This document shows positions 8,829-17,083 of a stretch of DNA of 64,000 bases, one piece after another (the stretch's first letter is position 1; every line of letters begins with the position of its first letter). A program made the position numbers and the translations under genes. The stretch covers positions 1 through 64,000 of the forward strand of contig NZ_KV810437.1 of assembly GCF_001812805.1 (NCBI RefSeq), read 5' to 3'. The notes beneath the pieces are model-generated. The model was not told where the DNA came from, did not search any database, and worked only from the letters and a program-made list of their open reading frames with translations. This DNA is from Corynebacterium sp. HMSC078H07 (GTDB lineage: Bacteria; Actinomycetota; Actinomycetes; Mycobacteriales; Mycobacteriaceae).

Positions 8829-10511
8829 TTACTGGCCTACCTTGGCCGCCAGCGCCTCCTGCAGTGCGCGCCGCGAGGACCGCGTGGTGTGGGCCTCCAC
8901 CACAGTGATGCCGGTGGAGTATTCCTTGAGCTCCGCGAGGACGTCGAGAAGCTCCTGCGCCGAGCTCACCTCGCGGTAGTCAGCGCCGCATGCTTCCGCC
9001 AGCTTGGCCACGCCCACCCCATGTGGCGTCCCAAAAGCCTTCTCGAAGGACGCACGCAGCGGCTCGCGGCCCTGCTCGAGCAGCTCAAAGATTCCGCCGC
9101 CGTCGTCGTTTGAGACGACGATGGTGAGGTTCTCCGGGCGGGGGTTGTCCTCGGGGAGGATGAGGGAGGTGGCGTCATGCAGGAACGTGACATCCCCCAT
9201 GAGCGCCACGGTGCGCGGCGCGCGCGGTGCGTCTGCCTCGCGGGACTGCGTGGCTAGCGCGATTCCGATGGCTTGGGCAATCGTGCCGTCAATGCCGGCA
9301 GCACCTCGCGGCGAGTAGGTCTCCACGCCGTCGAAGGGAAGGCCGATGAGGGCGGCATCCCGCACCGGATTCGATGCACCGAGTACCAGCACGTCTCCGA
9401 CGGACAAGGTGTCTCCCACCGCGGCGGCCACGTGCAGACCGGTAAAGCCGATGTCGGAGTCTTTAGCCTCTTCGCCGGTGGACTCCGCGAGCACCTCGCG
9501 CACGCCGTCGGCGGCCATCTGGGCTGCGCCTTCGCAGATTTTCATCCACTCGCGGGTGGGCTCACCACTGGTCTTCACTGTGGTGCCCAGTTGCGCTGAC
9601 TCGCCGCGGGGGTTGGTGAAGTCCTCCGTGCGTGAGAGGCAGATGAGATCAATATCGGGGTCACTCAACAGCGCCAATACCCCGCGGTGCAGGGTGGGGT
9701 GGCCAACAACAATGACCTGCTCCACCTTGGTGTTGACCACGTAGTCATTGGCGGAAACCTGCGCGCGGCGAAAGAGGTGCGCGGCGGCTGGGTGTACTGG
9801 GTGATAAGGAGCCGGTGCGGTGGGCTCGGCGATAGTCGGCACGTCCTCGAGGCCCTCCACCTCCCAGGCTTCGTCGCCCGCGACGACGAGCGTGTTACGG
9901 CTCAGGTCCACGGCGACCTCACCGTGGTTGGACCAGCGTGGGGTCCGCGCGCGATGCTGCGTGATATCACTCGGCGGGCCCGGCAGCTCTTCCCCCACCA
10001 GCGGAACATCAAAGGCCACGTTGATATGCACCTGGCGGTCAGCGAGGAAACGCTCAGCGATGAGTGGAACATCGCTGGTCTTCTCCACTTGCGTGGTCGC
10101 GGCATAGACGCCAAAAATACCCTGCTGCTCGATGGTCTGGGACGCGCCGGTCCCCACCATGCGCGCAGGACGGTCTGCACTGATTACCGCCAGCGGGGTA
10201 TGCGAGTAGTGCGCTTCCACCATCGCGGGCAGAGTATTAGCCACCGCAGTGCCGGACGTCATGACAACGCCCACGTGGCGACGCTGCACGCGCGCCAAAC
10301 CTAAGGCAGTAAAAGCCGCCGAGCGCTCATCCAGGCGGGTATACACGCGAATATCGGGGCGCGCGAGCAACGCCAGCGCCAGCGGCGCATTGCGCGAACC
10401 GGGGCACAGCACGACATCGGTGAGGTGCCGCGAGAGCTGGGCTGCCAATGCCTGGGCCAACTCCATCGACTCCGGCTGCTCCGTTGAGGCAGCGGTATCA
10501 GTGTTAGACAT
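8829..10511 (-). CDS. menD: 2-succinyl-5-enolpyruvyl-6-hydroxy-3-cyclohexene-1-carboxylate synthase
   Basis: MenD is a thiamine-diphosphate enzyme that adds succinic semialdehyde (from 2-oxoglutarate) to isochorismate. The 560-residue protein has the N-terminal PYR domain with DVVLCPGSRNAPLALAL and RLDERSAAFTALGLA. A C-terminal PP domain carries the ThDP motif (ALMGDVTFLHD ... NDDGGGIFELL). The start at 10511 has GGGG upstream and fits family length. It overlaps the end of the preceding membrane-protein gene by 8 bases, suggesting translational coupling. Confidence 0.95.
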   Translation of the reverse strand: MSNTDTAASTEQPESMELAQALAAQLSRHLTDVVLCPGSRNAPLALALLARPDIRVYTRLDERSAAFTALGLARVQRRHVGVVMTSGTAVANTLPAMVEAHYSHTPLAVISADRPARMVGTGASQTIEQQGIFGVYAATTQVEKTSDVPLIAERFLADRQVHINVAFDVPLVGEELPGPPSDITQHRARTPRWSNHGEVAVDLSRNTLVVAGDEAWEVEGLEDVPTIAEPTAPAPYHPVHPAAAHLFRRAQVSANDYVVNTKVEQVIVVGHPTLHRGVLALLSDPDIDLICLSRTEDFTNPRGESAQLGTTVKTSGEPTREWMKICEGAAQMAADGVREVLAESTGEEAKDSDIGFTGLHVAAAVGDTLSVGDVLVLGASNPVRDAALIGLPFDGVETYSPRGAAGIDGTIAQAIGIALATQSREADAPRAPRTVALMGDVTFLHDATSLILPEDNPRPENLTIVVSNDDGGGIFELLEQGREPLRASFEKAFGTPHGVGVAKLAEACGADYREVSSAQELLDVLAELKEYSTGITVVEAHTTRSSRRALQEALAAKVGQ

Positions 10512-11097
10512 TTTCCCCGCCACCGTTCGCTTCAAGGTCACCAAGGAGCTCGTTGAGCAAGCTCTCGAAGTCAGATCCGCTCTCATCCAGCTGGTCTTGT
10601 ATCTCCGGCGGGAGCTCGGTCGGCAGGTCCGCCGGCGGCTCCGGTGAATCTTCCTCGCGCGGTGCGTCCTTCGTGGTCGTCACCGTGGTGGGAACCTCCG
10701 TGGTCACGGTCTGGGTCTCGGTGACCGGCTCCGGGGCAGGCTTGTTGGCATCTGCCGCAGCGCCGCGCCAGAGGAAGAAGAGAACGCCGGCAATCACAAC
10801 CGCGATGGCGGCGATTGCGGCAAAGACGTAGGCCAGTGCACTTCCGCTCTTCTTCTGCTCTTCTACCTGGTAGCTCGAAGGCACCGGGTCATACTGCGGC
10901 TGATGGTAGTTCTGCTCGAATCCCGACGAGTTCTGGGAACCCGGCTCTGGGAAATACTGCTGGGGGCGCTGCGGTGGTTGCTGGCGGGGCTGCTGGTTGC
11001 CCAGGCCCGGCTGGGGAGCGCCGAATTGGCGGGTTTCGTTGTCACCGTTGACGCGGTTGAATTGGCGCGTCTCGTTCTCGCCGTTGTGGTTGGTCAT
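10504..11097 (-). CDS. Single-pass membrane protein with Gln/Pro-rich cytoplasmic tail and repeated ETRQF motif
   Basis: An unrecognised 197-residue protein. The N-terminal ~90 residues are polar and rich in Gln, Asn and Pro, with NETRQF twice (about residues 7-12 and 18-23). One helix follows (LAYVFAAIAAIAVVIAGVLFFLW), then a Thr/Pro/Glu-rich outer segment ending LLNELLGDL. AAGGTG precedes the ATG. The layout, an unstructured cytosolic tail with Thr-containing repeats and an external acidic tail, is common in mycolata membrane proteins that are phosphorylation targets. That role is inference only. Confidence 0.7.
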   Translation of the reverse strand: MTNHNGENETRQFNRVNGDNETRQFGAPQPGLGNQQPRQQPPQRPQQYFPEPGSQNSSGFEQNYHQPQYDPVPSSYQVEEQKKSGSALAYVFAAIAAIAVVIAGVLFFLWRGAAADANKPAPEPVTETQTVTTEVPTTVTTTKDAPREEDSPEPPADLPTELPPEIQDQLDESGSDFESLLNELLGDLEANGGGENV

Positions 11098-11120
11098 GGG
11101 ATTCACCTTATCGTGCGTCC

Positions 11121-13457
11121 TTAACGTGTGCCTACGCCGCTCAAGACCCGGCCAGTAGGTGTTTCGCCCTTGGCAACGTCACCCGGCGCGCCGTCTGCCA
11201 CGATTTTTCCGCCTTCAGCACCTGAACCAGGCCCCATCTCGATGACGCGGTCTGCGCCGGCGATGAGGTGAAGATCATGGTCCACGGTGACGACGGTGTG
11301 GGACGCATCCACCAGCGAATGCAGTTCCTTAATGAGCAGGTCAATATCGGCCGGGTGCAGGCCCGTCGTGGGCTCATCCAACAAGTAGACAGTGTGTCCG
11401 CGGCGTGAGTTGCGCGAGCGCTGCAACTCGGTGGCCAGCTTGATGCGCTGGGCTTCGCCACCGGAAAGCTCCGGGGCACCCTGGCCCAAGCGCAGGTAGC
11501 CCAAACCCACAGCATCAAGGGTCTGGACGGCGTGGAGGATCGGTTCCTCCTCGGCGAAGACCTCGAGGGCCTCCTCTACAGTGAGGTCCAAGATATCCGC
11601 GATGGTGTAGCCCTTCCAGCGGATGGACAAGGTGTCCTCGTTATAGCGCTTGCCCTGGCAGTCTGGGCACTGCGTGTAGGAGCCGGGGAGGAAGACGAGC
11701 TCGACCTCAATTTGGCCCGCACCACCGCAGGTGGGGCACTGCCCTTGCTTCACGTTGTAGGAAAAGCGCGAGACCGTCCATTTCTTTTTCTTCGCCTCCG
11801 GAGTAGCGGCGAAGAGCTTGCGCACGTTGTCGAAGAGGTTGGTGTACGTCGCCACCGTGGAGCGCGGTGTGCGGCCGATGGGTTTTTGGGTAATGGACAC
11901 CACGCGCTTAACGTCCTGCGGGCTGTCTTCGCCCGTAAGTTTTTCATCCAGAACGTGGAGCAGCGTGGACTTACCAGAACCGGAAAGCCCGGTCAGGACG
12001 GTGAACTGACCTAAGCCAAAGCTCACATCGAGGCCGTCGATGTTATTCGAGCGAACGTCGCGCAGTTCGACCTCACCATGAGCCTGGCGCGGTTCCGACT
12101 TGGGCTCCGGATGCGGGCGCGCCAACGCACGGGCGGTGGGGGTATCAGCGTCATAGTCCGCAACGGTCCCCGAGTACACCACCTGGCCGCCGCGCTCGCC
12201 GGCCAGTGGCCCGACGTCAACCAGCCAATCCGCGTCCTTGACCAAGGTCATGTCGTGCTCCACCAAGAGGACGGAATTGCCCTCGCTGATGAAGCGGCGG
12301 CAGATATCCCGTACCGCATCACGCTCCGCCGGGTGGAGTCCCGCAGAGGGCTCATCCAAGACGTAGGTCACGCCAAAAAGGCCCGAGCGCAGCTGCGCGG
12401 CTAGGCGCAGGCGCTGTGCCTCGCCGGCGGAGAGAGTTTCGGTGGGACGATCCAGGCTCAGGTGCCCCAGCCCCAACTCCAACGCGGACTCCAGGGCCGA
12501 GCGAATAGTTTTGAGCAGCAGGTCTTCCGCATCATTGGGTTGCGGGGAACGCGATTGAAGAAGCTCGAGGGTCTTAGCAAGCGGAAGGTTATTAAAAGCA
12601 TCAATGGGCAGGCCCGCATAGGTCACCTTGAGTGCCCGCGGGTTGAGTCGCCGGCCTTCGCACGTGGTGCATTCATGGGATTCCATGAAGCTCAGGGTGC
12701 GAGCACGCAGCGTATCCGACTTCGTCTCCGCATAGGTCTTGCGCAGATAGGACGCCACGGAGCGCCACGTACCTTCGTAGTTGCGTTGGATCTGGTCTGC
12801 ACCGCGGTGCGGTTTGACGGTGACAACCGGGCGCTCTTCGGTGAAGAGAATCCAGTCGCGGTCCTTCTGTGGCAGGTCTTCCCACGGCGAATCTAGGTCG
12901 TAGCCCAGCTCCTCCAGAATGTCGTGGAAGTTCTTGCCCGCCCAGGCACCGGGCCACGCCTTGATAGCACCCTCTTCGATGCTCAAGGAGGGGTCCGGAA
13001 CCATGGAGGCTTCCGTCGGCTCGTGGACTACTCCGGTGCCTTGGCACTCCGGACACATGCCCTCCGGGGTATTAGGTGAAAAGGAATCCGAGTACAACCC
13101 TTCAGGGTTGTCACCGCACCGCGAGTACAAAAGGCGCACAGAGTTGGAAATAGCGGAAATCGTGCCCACGGTGGAACGTGCGCCACCTGCCGATGCCGAC
13201 TGCTGCAAGGCCACCGTCGGCGGCAGGCCATCGATACCGCCAACCTGCGGATCCACGGCAGAGGCAATGAGGCGGCGAGCGAAAGGTGCCACGGACTCGA
13301 GGTAGCGGCGCTGGCCCTCACCGTGAATGGTGCCAAACGCCAGAGAGGACTTGCCGGAGCCCGACACGCCCGTCACCGCCACGAGCTTGCCGCGGGGAAT
13401 GTCGACGTCGACATTGCGAAGGTTGTGTAGGTGCGCGTCTCTCACTGAAATGGTCAT
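11121..13457 (-). CDS. UvrA-like ABC ATPase (class II excinuclease A paralogue)
   Basis: This 778-residue protein has UvrA architecture: two ABC modules (Walker A GVSGSGKSS near residue 30 and GLSGSGKST near residue 500). Both signatures are present (LSAGEAQRLRLA, LSGGEAQRIKLA), along with zinc-finger pairs CPECQGTG and CPTCGGAG/CPDCQGKR. It is shorter than housekeeping UvrA (~950 residues) and appears to lack the large UvrB-binding insertion. That points to the UvrA2 group linked to tolerance of DNA-binding drugs. It sits between menC and the menD operon on the same strand. Confidence 0.88.
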   Translation of the reverse strand: MTISVRDAHLHNLRNVDVDIPRGKLVAVTGVSGSGKSSLAFGTIHGEGQRRYLESVAPFARRLIASAVDPQVGGIDGLPPTVALQQSASAGGARSTVGTISAISNSVRLLYSRCGDNPEGLYSDSFSPNTPEGMCPECQGTGVVHEPTEASMVPDPSLSIEEGAIKAWPGAWAGKNFHDILEELGYDLDSPWEDLPQKDRDWILFTEERPVVTVKPHRGADQIQRNYEGTWRSVASYLRKTYAETKSDTLRARTLSFMESHECTTCEGRRLNPRALKVTYAGLPIDAFNNLPLAKTLELLQSRSPQPNDAEDLLLKTIRSALESALELGLGHLSLDRPTETLSAGEAQRLRLAAQLRSGLFGVTYVLDEPSAGLHPAERDAVRDICRRFISEGNSVLLVEHDMTLVKDADWLVDVGPLAGERGGQVVYSGTVADYDADTPTARALARPHPEPKSEPRQAHGEVELRDVRSNNIDGLDVSFGLGQFTVLTGLSGSGKSTLLHVLDEKLTGEDSPQDVKRVVSITQKPIGRTPRSTVATYTNLFDNVRKLFAATPEAKKKKWTVSRFSYNVKQGQCPTCGGAGQIEVELVFLPGSYTQCPDCQGKRYNEDTLSIRWKGYTIADILDLTVEEALEVFAEEEPILHAVQTLDAVGLGYLRLGQGAPELSGGEAQRIKLATELQRSRNSRRGHTVYLLDEPTTGLHPADIDLLIKELHSLVDASHTVVTVDHDLHLIAGADRVIEMGPGSGAEGGKIVADGAPGDVAKGETPTGRVLSGVGTR

Positions 13458-13505
13458 GCCAGCCAGCCTACGCGGGCCTTAGGACATGTACCGTGAGCTG
13501 TACTT

Positions 13506-14525
13506 TTATAGGTACGGATAGCACTGTCGGACGCGGTCGAACCACCACTCACGTCGATCAGTCGGCGCGGCAAGCGCGCTGAGCCGATCCGGGTCGGGGG
13601 TGAGGAACTCGGCGCGCAGGTGGCCGTCGACAAGCTCACGCGGTGCGGTGACATCCTCTTTAAAGAGTGACCCTGTGGCGAGGCCGGCTGCGGCTGGGGT
13701 GACGTCGATATCTTCGTCGTCATAGATCTGCGGCAGTGCAGCCACCGCAGCCAGCCCCATCGAGATACCCACGGAGGTATCCAGCGCGGAGGCGACCGTA
13801 ATGTCCATGTGGCGCTCGCGCAGGTGCTGCGCCACCTCAAGGACCTTGCGCACACCGCCCAATGGGGCTGGTTTGACCACGGCGACGTCGGCAGCCTGCA
13901 ATTCCGCCACCCGGTACGGGTCGCTGGCCTTGCGAATGGATTCATCAGCCGCCACGCGGACGAAAATCCCGGCGCGCATGAGTTGAGCACGAACTTCCTT
14001 GAGTTCCTCAACGGTCTTGCACGGCTGCTCCATATAATCCAGCGGCATAAGCTCCTTCGCCGCGGTAATGGCTTCCTCGACACTCCAGCCGCAGTTGGCA
14101 TCAACGCGAAGAACCGGCACGCGGCCCTGGGACTCGATGTGGGCGCGCACCGCGGCCACGCGGGCAATGTCGTCCTCCAGCGTCTGCCCTTTCTCCGCCA
14201 CCTTGATTTTGAAGGTGCGGCAGCCCGGGTAGCGCGCCATCACTTCCGGCACCTGCGCAGCAGGAACCGCGGGGATAGTGCCGTTGACTTCTACCCACTC
14301 ACGCACTGGCTTCGGAAAACCCTCGTAGGCGGCTTCCAAACCGGCGGCGAGCCAGCGCGCGGATTCTTCTGGGCCATACTCCAGGAAGGGGGCGAACTCA
14401 CCCCAGCCCGCGGGGCCATCGATAAGCAATGCTTCCCGCGTGGTGATACCGCGGAACTGAACGGCGAGTGGGAGGGAAACCACGTGGGCGCGATCAAAGA
14501 CGTCATCAATATGCATGGGGTTCAT
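13506..14525 (-). CDS. menC: o-Succinylbenzoate synthase
   Basis: MenC dehydrates SHCHC to o-succinylbenzoate. It is an enolase-superfamily enzyme of 339 residues with the expected residues: KIK at 106-108, metal ligands D142 (RVDANCGW), E166 (MEQP) and D194 (ADES), and K218 (VKPAPLGG). The ATG at 14525 has GGAG about nine bases upstream; a second ATG three codons later is possible. It is divergent from the DcuC-like carrier gene. Confidence 0.93.
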   Translation of the reverse strand: MNPMHIDDVFDRAHVVSLPLAVQFRGITTREALLIDGPAGWGEFAPFLEYGPEESARWLAAGLEAAYEGFPKPVREWVEVNGTIPAVPAAQVPEVMARYPGCRTFKIKVAEKGQTLEDDIARVAAVRAHIESQGRVPVLRVDANCGWSVEEAITAAKELMPLDYMEQPCKTVEELKEVRAQLMRAGIFVRVAADESIRKASDPYRVAELQAADVAVVKPAPLGGVRKVLEVAQHLRERHMDITVASALDTSVGISMGLAAVAALPQIYDDEDIDVTPAAAGLATGSLFKEDVTAPRELVDGHLRAEFLTPDPDRLSALAAPTDRREWWFDRVRQCYPYL

Positions 14526-14610
14526 CGTACGTCGACTCCGAATGCGACAACTGTAATGGGTAGTGATAAATTAATACGGTAATTGGTTATAACCAGAAGA
14601 AGGACCAGAT

Positions 14611-16020
14611 ATGCTCTATCTTCTCATCGCACTGCTGGCCATCGCTGCAGTTGTCTACCTCATCTATAAGAAAGTTCACGCCGCGGCTTCCATCTTCGCC
14701 GTTGGCGTCGTCCTGCTCATGCTCGCCGCGCTCACCGGGCGCGCCGACTTCCGCACCACCGAAATTGAAGCAACCGGCAATGCTTTCTACGACCAGCTGC
14801 TGGTTGTGGACGCCCTGTTCAAGGCGCGCTTCTCCGGCATCGGTATGGCGATTATGGTGCTCTTTGGCTTCGTGTCCTATATGCGCCACATCGGTGCGGA
14901 TGCCAAGACCGTCGTGGTGCTCTCCTCACCGCTCAAGCGCTTCAAAGGCTCGTACTGGCTGGTTCCAGTGGGCTTCATCCTGGGCACGCTGCTCTCACTG
15001 GTGATTCCCTCGGCCGCGGCGCTATCCCTATTGCTCGTGGCCACGCTCTTGCCGGCGCTCATCGCCGCGGGCCTGACACCACTGACCGTGGGCGCCATCG
15101 TGGTGACCTCTTCCACCATCGTGCCCACCCCGCTGGAAGCAGGCCTCATCCAAGGCGCTGACCTCACCAACATGACGCCAACAGAATTCGTCTACGGCGC
15201 AGTTGCCCGCGCAACGGTTCCCACCCTGCTCATCACCGCCTTCGTCCACATGTGGTGGCAGCGCCATTGCGACAAGGTGGATGCCCGCAAGGCCGAAAGC
15301 TCCGGCGAGGTCAGCGCCGATTCGATGCACGATGACGCCACCGAGGAAGCCATCGCCCGCGCTGCTTCCCTGCCGGGCTACTACGCTGTGCTTCCGCTCA
15401 TGCCGCTGCTACTCATCATCGTCTCCGCCATCCTCAACCGTTTGGGTGTCATCCCCTTTGAAGGCGGCATCCTGCCGGTAACCGTGGTGTCCCTGTTCAT
15501 CGCGATGATTATTGAATCCATCCGCAAGCGCACCGTCTCCGGCGCCGTGGATTCCATGGCCACCTTCTTCAAGGGCATGGGTGAGGGCGCCGCAGGCGTG
15601 GTCGCACTGCTGGTCGCCGCCGCCGTCCTCGTAGAGGGCATCACGCAGATGGGCGTTATCGACATGCTTATTAACGCCGCCGAAGGCTCCTCCGGCGCCG
15701 CCGTCATCATCGTTCTCATCTTCGTTGCCGCCACCGCCGCGATGGCCTCGCTCACTGGCTCTGGTACCGCCCCCTACTTCGCCTTCTCTGAGGTGGTACC
15801 CAACCTGGCTTCGCAGACCTCCATCCACGCTCCGCAGATGCTCACCGCCATCTGGGGCACCTCGAACCTCATGCGCCAGGTCTCCCCGGTCAACGCCGCG
15901 GTGCTCATCGTCTCCGGCGCCATCAAGGTCAACCCCATCCAACTGGTCAAGCGCACCTCCGTGCCCATGATCGTGGCGACGGTGCTCAACACGCTGTTTG
16001 CGTTCATGTTTATTGGGTAG
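14611..16020 (+). CDS. DcuC-family C4-dicarboxylate carrier
   Basis: A polytopic membrane protein of 469 residues with about 12 hydrophobic segments. The DcuC-like features are a loop after TM3 (IGADAKTVVVLSSPLKRFKGSY) and the serine/proline-rich reentrant regions SLVIPSAAAL and SLTGSGTAPYFAFSEVVPN. Such carriers move succinate or fumarate across the membrane. AAGGA lies upstream of the ATG. It stands alone between menC and the DIP1984-family gene, so its substrate cannot be refined from context. Confidence 0.82.
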   Translation: MLYLLIALLAIAAVVYLIYKKVHAAASIFAVGVVLLMLAALTGRADFRTTEIEATGNAFYDQLLVVDALFKARFSGIGMAIMVLFGFVSYMRHIGADAKTVVVLSSPLKRFKGSYWLVPVGFILGTLLSLVIPSAAALSLLLVATLLPALIAAGLTPLTVGAIVVTSSTIVPTPLEAGLIQGADLTNMTPTEFVYGAVARATVPTLLITAFVHMWWQRHCDKVDARKAESSGEVSADSMHDDATEEAIARAASLPGYYAVLPLMPLLLIIVSAILNRLGVIPFEGGILPVTVVSLFIAMIIESIRKRTVSGAVDSMATFFKGMGEGAAGVVALLVAAAVLVEGITQMGVIDMLINAAEGSSGAAVIIVLIFVAATAAMASLTGSGTAPYFAFSEVVPNLASQTSIHAPQMLTAIWGTSNLMRQVSPVNAAVLIVSGAIKVNPIQLVKRTSVPMIVATVLNTLFAFMFIG

Positions 16021-16059
16021 CGGTTTTCGCGCGGGCTCAACGTTAATCACGGAGTCCGC

Positions 16060-16125
16060 GGTACGTTTTGGTAAATAAGGTCCCCCAAATCCGAAAAATT
16101 TCGGGCATATCTACGAAAACGTACC
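16060..16125. repeat. Palindromic intergenic repeat, copy 1
   Basis: The arms ggtacgtttt (16060-16069) and aaaacgtacc (16116-16125) pair perfectly around a spacer holding a second palindrome, ccgaaa-aa-tttcgg (16091-16104). The motif taaataagg just inside the left arm recurs in copy 2. It may act as a terminator region after the DcuC-like gene. Confidence 0.6.
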
Positions 16126-16144
16126 AACCAACCGCCCACGACGT

Positions 16145-16208
16145 ACATATCGATCAAATAAGGCCCCAGATCATCGAAGTTTTGGGGCGCTATTTGTTAA
16201 AACCGTCA
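16145..16208. repeat. Palindromic intergenic repeat, copy 2
   Basis: The left arm acatatcgatcaaataagg is matched by a degenerate right arm tatttgttaaaaccgtca, with an inner gcccca/tggggc hairpin. The core cgatcaaata (16151-16160) is identical to the copy at 32637-32646, and both right arms end in gtca. This marks a small dispersed family. Confidence 0.6.
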
Positions 16209-16277
16209 CGACCATACGGCGTTCCCCCATCCCTTCTGTACGATTGTGCAGATAAAGATTCCCATTAAGGAGGACCC

Positions 16278-16739
16278 ATGCTACTTGCTGAAGCCCTGGC
16301 CGAACGCGCCCAGGCGCAGGAGCGCCTCAACACCCTGAAGGATCGTCTTGTGGCGACGGTTCGCGTGCAGGAAGGCGATGAACCGGACGAGAATCCGACA
16401 GATCTCCTCCGGGAGCTCGAGGGCGTCACTGCACGCATTGATGAACTCGTTATCGCTATCAACGCGACGAACACGGCTACGAAGTTCGATGAAGAGATCA
16501 CGCTGATGGAGGCCTTGGCGCTTCGCGATGGCCTCTTGCGCAAGCGCCGCATCTACCAGGGTTTGGCGGAACAGGCTGGTGCACGCCAGGATCGTTTCTC
16601 TCGTTCAGAGATCAAGTTCGTGGCCACCGTGCCCGTGCCGAAGCTGCGCGAGCGCGCTGATGACCTGGCCCGCCAGTACCGCGAGCTCGATACCCGCATC
16701 CAGCAGCTGAACTGGAATACGGAACTCATAACTAAATAA
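16278..16739 (+). CDS. DIP1984-family protein
   Basis: A 153-residue, strongly charged, largely helical protein beginning MLLAEALAERAQAQERL; it looks like a pair of coiled-coil hairpins. I recognise the DIP1984 family (named after a C. diphtheriae gene, sometimes called septicolysin-like), whose biochemical role is not established. GGAGG lies seven bases before the ATG. Immediately downstream is a 320-base gene-free stretch with an extensive predicted RNA fold including a tRNA-like part. A protein-RNA partnership is therefore plausible, though this is inference. Confidence 0.88.
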   Translation: MLLAEALAERAQAQERLNTLKDRLVATVRVQEGDEPDENPTDLLRELEGVTARIDELVIAINATNTATKFDEEITLMEALALRDGLLRKRRIYQGLAEQAGARQDRFSRSEIKFVATVPVPKLRERADDLARQYRELDTRIQQLNWNTELITK

Positions 16740-16754
16740 GGTCTGCCGCTAGTT

Positions 16755-16992
16755 GTGCCGCATTCTTGCGGCACGTAGTCATGTCGCGCGCACCAAGCGC
16801 GCGACGGTAGCCCACACTTTTCGCAGCGAGCGCAACCCTTACTGGGCAGGGAAGAGCCCAGTGCTTCTCAGGCGCCTTCGTAGCGCAAGAAGGCAGGGAG
16901 GTTCGATTCCGTCCCACTGTATGGTGTACCGCGCTGGTACGGAGTACACGTGCACATTGACGGGGATAATCCCGCAGTATTGTTTATTGTTT
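16755..16992 (+). ncRNA. Candidate structured RNA with a tRNA-like domain
   Basis: This gene-free stretch carries a string of perfect hairpins: gtgccgc/gcggcac (16755-16774), gtcgcgcg/cgcgcgac (16783-16805), actgggc/gcccagt (16841-16862), gccttc/gaaggc with a 9-base loop (16874-16894) and gtacc/ggtac (16926-16940). Bases 16859-16919 also fold as a minimal tRNA mimic. CAGTG/CACTG closes it, an anticodon-like arm follows, and a T-arm contains the canonical ggttcgattcc. No CCA end is present. A weak hairpin with a T-rich tail at 16961-16992 may terminate it. Transcription is unproven. Confidence 0.65.
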
Positions 16993-17042
16993 ATCACCGC
17001 CGCGCTGGGCGGAGAGTGTGGGTGAGGGTTGGGAATGGGGAC

Positions 17043-17048
17043 TATACT
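17043..17048 (+). promoter_or_regulatory. Candidate -10 box of menB
   Basis: TATACT is a close match to the actinobacterial -10 consensus and lies 35 bases before the menB ATG. No convincing -35 element is visible at the usual spacing. Confidence 0.45.
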
Positions 17049-17083
17049 TCCGGCGCACTACTTTCCAATTAAGCTGGTGTGCC

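Noticed and set aside
16755..16992. Reading the structured stretch as a true tRNA or as tmRNA
   Set aside because: The closing stem is only 5 bp, there is no discriminator-CCA end and no tag-peptide frame; only a partial tRNA-like fold is supported.
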